A program made the position numbers and the translations under genes. Of a stretch of DNA of 64,000 nucleotides, positions 62,194 through 64,000 are shown piece after piece (the first letter of the stretch is position 1; each line of letters opens with the position of its first letter). The notes below the pieces were generated by a model that saw only the letters and a program-made list of their open reading frames with translations, had not been told where the DNA came from and ran no database searches. Source of the stretch: Cytobacillus oceanisediminis (GTDB lineage Bacteria; Bacillota; Bacilli; Bacillales; Cytobacillaceae); contig NZ_CP065511.1 in the NCBI RefSeq assembly GCF_022811925.1, positions 3,217,501-3,281,500 on the forward strand, in the 5' to 3' direction.

Positions 62194-62712
62194 TTATTTT
62201 GATTTTTTATTTTTCTCCCGATATTTCTTTACTTTGGCTATTGTTCCACATGCTCTTCCAGATGAACTGTTCTTTTTCATACTGCACCATTTTTTTGTAC
62301 TGCTTTTGGATCTATCGTAGAACGCCCATTTACAATCTGGACAAATCTTATATCGGTGAAAATTTCCTTCTTCTACCTTCCGTAAAATTAGAATAAGTAT
62401 ATGGTCAATTATGCTATTTTGATTTGTGTGAAAATCCAACCTATATCTTCCATTATCTACCATCATCTGAATATTAATATTCCTTTTTATTATCCATTGA
62501 TTAATTACTTTTAAAGAGCTGTTTGACACAACTTTTCTGAGGTCATTCCTAAATAAAATAACATCTGTTAAATTATCTGTGTTTTCCTGTGCAAAATAAG
62601 TCTTCAAATCTTCTTGAGTAGTCAAGTGCTCCCTAGGAATTCGACTGTCGTTAGGTAATTCCCAAGTGTTAAGGAACATGATAATTTCATCTTTTTCTTT
62701 AGATTTGCCCAT
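62194..62712 (-). CDS. CGNR zinc-finger (ABATE-type) regulator
   Basis: 172 residues from ATG 62712 behind ATAGGTGG. N-terminal stress-response-type region (EIIMFLNTWELPNDSRIPRE) and C-terminal zinc finger CPDCKWAFYDRSKSSTKKWC followed by SM...CGTIAKVKKYR, where the family's CGNR is CGTI. Such proteins bind DNA and usually control a neighbouring efflux gene, here the divergent MFS transporter. Several GTAACCA/GGTTAC repeats lie between them. Confidence 0.82.
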   Translation of the reverse strand: MGKSKEKDEIIMFLNTWELPNDSRIPREHLTTQEDLKTYFAQENTDNLTDVILFRNDLRKVVSNSSLKVINQWIIKRNINIQMMVDNGRYRLDFHTNQNSIIDHILILILRKVEEGNFHRYKICPDCKWAFYDRSKSSTKKWCSMKKNSSSGRACGTIAKVKKYREKNKKSK

Positions 62713-62798
62713 TGTAACCACCTATCGTTTTTGAGAGTTGCACTTTTGGTTATTATAGCATAGAATAACCGTAACCATTGTACCGTTTTGATGGTTAC
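62711..62798. promoter_or_regulatory. Repeated GGTTA(C/T) operator-like motifs
   Basis: GTAACCAT (62771-62778) and ATGGTTAC (62791-62798) are exact inverted copies 12 bases apart. GGTTATT (62748-62754) and AATAACC (62764-62770) form a second pair. TTGTAACCA (near 62713) overlaps the CGNR ribosome site. Together they look like cooperative sites for the divergent regulator. Confidence 0.6.
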
Positions 62799-62816
62799 AA
62801 AAAAAGGGGGAGGATT

Positions 62817-63998
62817 ATGAATTTATCAACTAAGGTTACTTTAACATCCGGATTTTTTTTAAATTTTGCCGGATTTGCCGTGTTTTCATTTCTTGCAGTT
62901 TATTTGTCTAATACTCTTGAATTATCGGGTTGGGAAACAGGGACAATATTATCTTTGCTTACATTGTCTTCGCGAGTATTGCCTCTTTTTACTGGCGGTA
63001 TGGGTGATAAGTATGGATACAAAAGAATAATGGGGATTGGTCTTTTGCTAAGAGGAGTAGGATTTGTTACCTTGGCCTTTTCACATTCTTTTAGTTATGT
63101 TTCAGTAGCTGTTTTACTAATAGGAATTGGGGCAGCATGCTACGAGCCATCAGCTTTAGCATTTTTTTCTCAGGAAAATAACCCTGAATTAAGAAAGAAG
63201 ACCTTTATTTATTTGAATTTGGCTTTAAATGGAGGAGCAATAATAGGTCCGCTGCTCGGTGGTATTTTATTGGTCACTAACCCCCGTTTTCCGTTCTTAC
63301 TTAGTGCATCTATTTTTTTTATTTTATACATTGTTCAACTTATAATATTACCCAAGAAAGAAAACACTCAAGGCTCTGATTCAAATTCTATATTAGCTGG
63401 GGTTCCCCATATACTTAAAAACAAAAGATTTCTCTTATTTTGTTTTTCTATGATATTCTTTTGGTTTATGTTTGCTCAACTAACTGTAGCTTTGCCACTA
63501 CATATGTTTGCGATTTCGAATAATGAAAATCTCGTTAGTCTTGTTATCACGATCAATGCTCTTACAGGACTCATTTTTATGATTATCTTTAAAAAACTGT
63601 ATATTAAATCAAGTGCAATATTTTTATTAGTAGTAGGGACCTTAACAATGGCTTTATCTTTATTATTTATTAGCTTTTTTCCAAGCCCTCTGTGGCTTAT
63701 TTTATGTATCATTGGTTTCACAGTAGGCGAAACCCTCGTTCTTCCGTCCTCTGATATTGCAATAGCAGATTTTGTTGATGATCAATACAATGGGATCTAT
63801 TACGGATTTTCCGATCTTTCTTTTGCCGTGGGTGCAACTTTAGGAAATTTTACAGGAACTTTATTATTAGATATCTATCAACCCAATTCTTTTGTCCCGT
63901 GGGTCATCTTTTCAGGTATTGGTTTTTTAGGTTTTTTTCTTATACGAACACTGTTACTTCTACAAAGGGACCATGAAGCATTATTCCAAAACTATTAG
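62817..63998 (+). CDS. MFS transporter
   Basis: 393 residues from ATG 62817 (GGGGGAGGATT upstream); 12 helices. Helix 1 NFAGFAVFSFLAVYLSNTLE, motif A GGMGDKYGYKRIMGIG, and GPLLGGILLV near helix 5. Fits the drug- or metabolite-efflux MFS group. Divergent from the CGNR-type regulator, which most likely represses it. Complete within the window by two bases. Confidence 0.88.
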   Translation: MNLSTKVTLTSGFFLNFAGFAVFSFLAVYLSNTLELSGWETGTILSLLTLSSRVLPLFTGGMGDKYGYKRIMGIGLLLRGVGFVTLAFSHSFSYVSVAVLLIGIGAACYEPSALAFFSQENNPELRKKTFIYLNLALNGGAIIGPLLGGILLVTNPRFPFLLSASIFFILYIVQLIILPKKENTQGSDSNSILAGVPHILKNKRFLLFCFSMIFFWFMFAQLTVALPLHMFAISNNENLVSLVITINALTGLIFMIIFKKLYIKSSAIFLLVVGTLTMALSLLFISFFPSPLWLILCIIGFTVGETLVLPSSDIAIADFVDDQYNGIYYGFSDLSFAVGATLGNFTGTLLLDIYQPNSFVPWVIFSGIGFLGFFLIRTLLLLQRDHEALFQNY

Positions 63999-64000
63999 AG

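Overview
The window is AT-rich DNA from an endospore-forming Bacillaceae (Bacillus, Cytobacillus or Mesobacillus type). Evidence: a GerA-type germination operon, a bacillithiol-transferase (BstA/YfiT) homologue and other DinB-fold proteins, an mhq quinone-stress cluster with a textbook MhqR operator, CsoR/CopZ/CopA copper homeostasis, an NtdB/NtdR-like pair, a YtzI-like peptide, and strong AGGAGG ribosome binding sites. No rRNA, tRNA, CRISPR array or phage module was seen.

Layout. 1-2.4 kb: Lrp regulator divergent from an AhpD-like gene start, then a DHA2 drug exporter. 2.8-8.3 kb: a GNAT gene and two decayed IS110-group elements flanking an ntdB-like phosphatase and its divergent LacI regulator. 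8.4-13.7 kb: broken NTF2-like, phosphotransferase and SMI1/KNR4 genes, plus an EamA exporter pair divergent from a MocR regulator. 14-16.3 kb: ArsR-type regulator plus MFS exporter. 16.4-32.8 kb: an accessory zone of mostly minus-strand, one-gene units (GNAT, NUDIX, DinB, methyltransferase, HAD, kinase, hydrolase, an Lsa-type ABC-F gene). A short conserved repeat separates most of them, and two IS1111-group elements interrupt the zone. 33-37.5 kb: mhq quinone detoxification cluster. 37.8-39 kb: Crp-family regulator divergent from a DoxX protein. 40-42.2 kb: a decaying gerA-B-C operon. 42.7-47.4 kb: VOC protein, methyltransferase, styrene-monooxygenase-like flavoprotein and a solute-binding protein. 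48.4-53.1 kb: copper cluster with three CsoR-like operators. 53.4-56.2 kb: SulP transporter, ArsR regulator and PhnA-like zinc-ribbon protein. 56.8-59.6 kb: DinB protein and a Rieske protein with a long unassigned C-terminal domain. 60.3-64 kb: HAD phosphatase, Asp/Glu racemase, and a CGNR regulator divergent from an MFS exporter.

The most notable signal is a dispersed imperfect palindrome around a CTGCCCC, GCACCCT, GCGCCCG or TGGCCCT core. I found about 39 copies, all with CCC on the plus strand. Most lie just after the stop codon of a minus-strand single gene, often in pairs bracketing an intrinsic terminator. Three gene remnants break exactly at a copy. This resembles a cassette array, though a simple terminator-associated repeat family is the conservative reading. 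Other points: an erm-like four-segment attenuator in front of the ABC-F gene, candidate bridge RNAs in both IS110 subgroups, a 52-bp tandem array with higher-order structure, and an unusual number of single-base homopolymer frameshifts, which could be real decay or assembly error.
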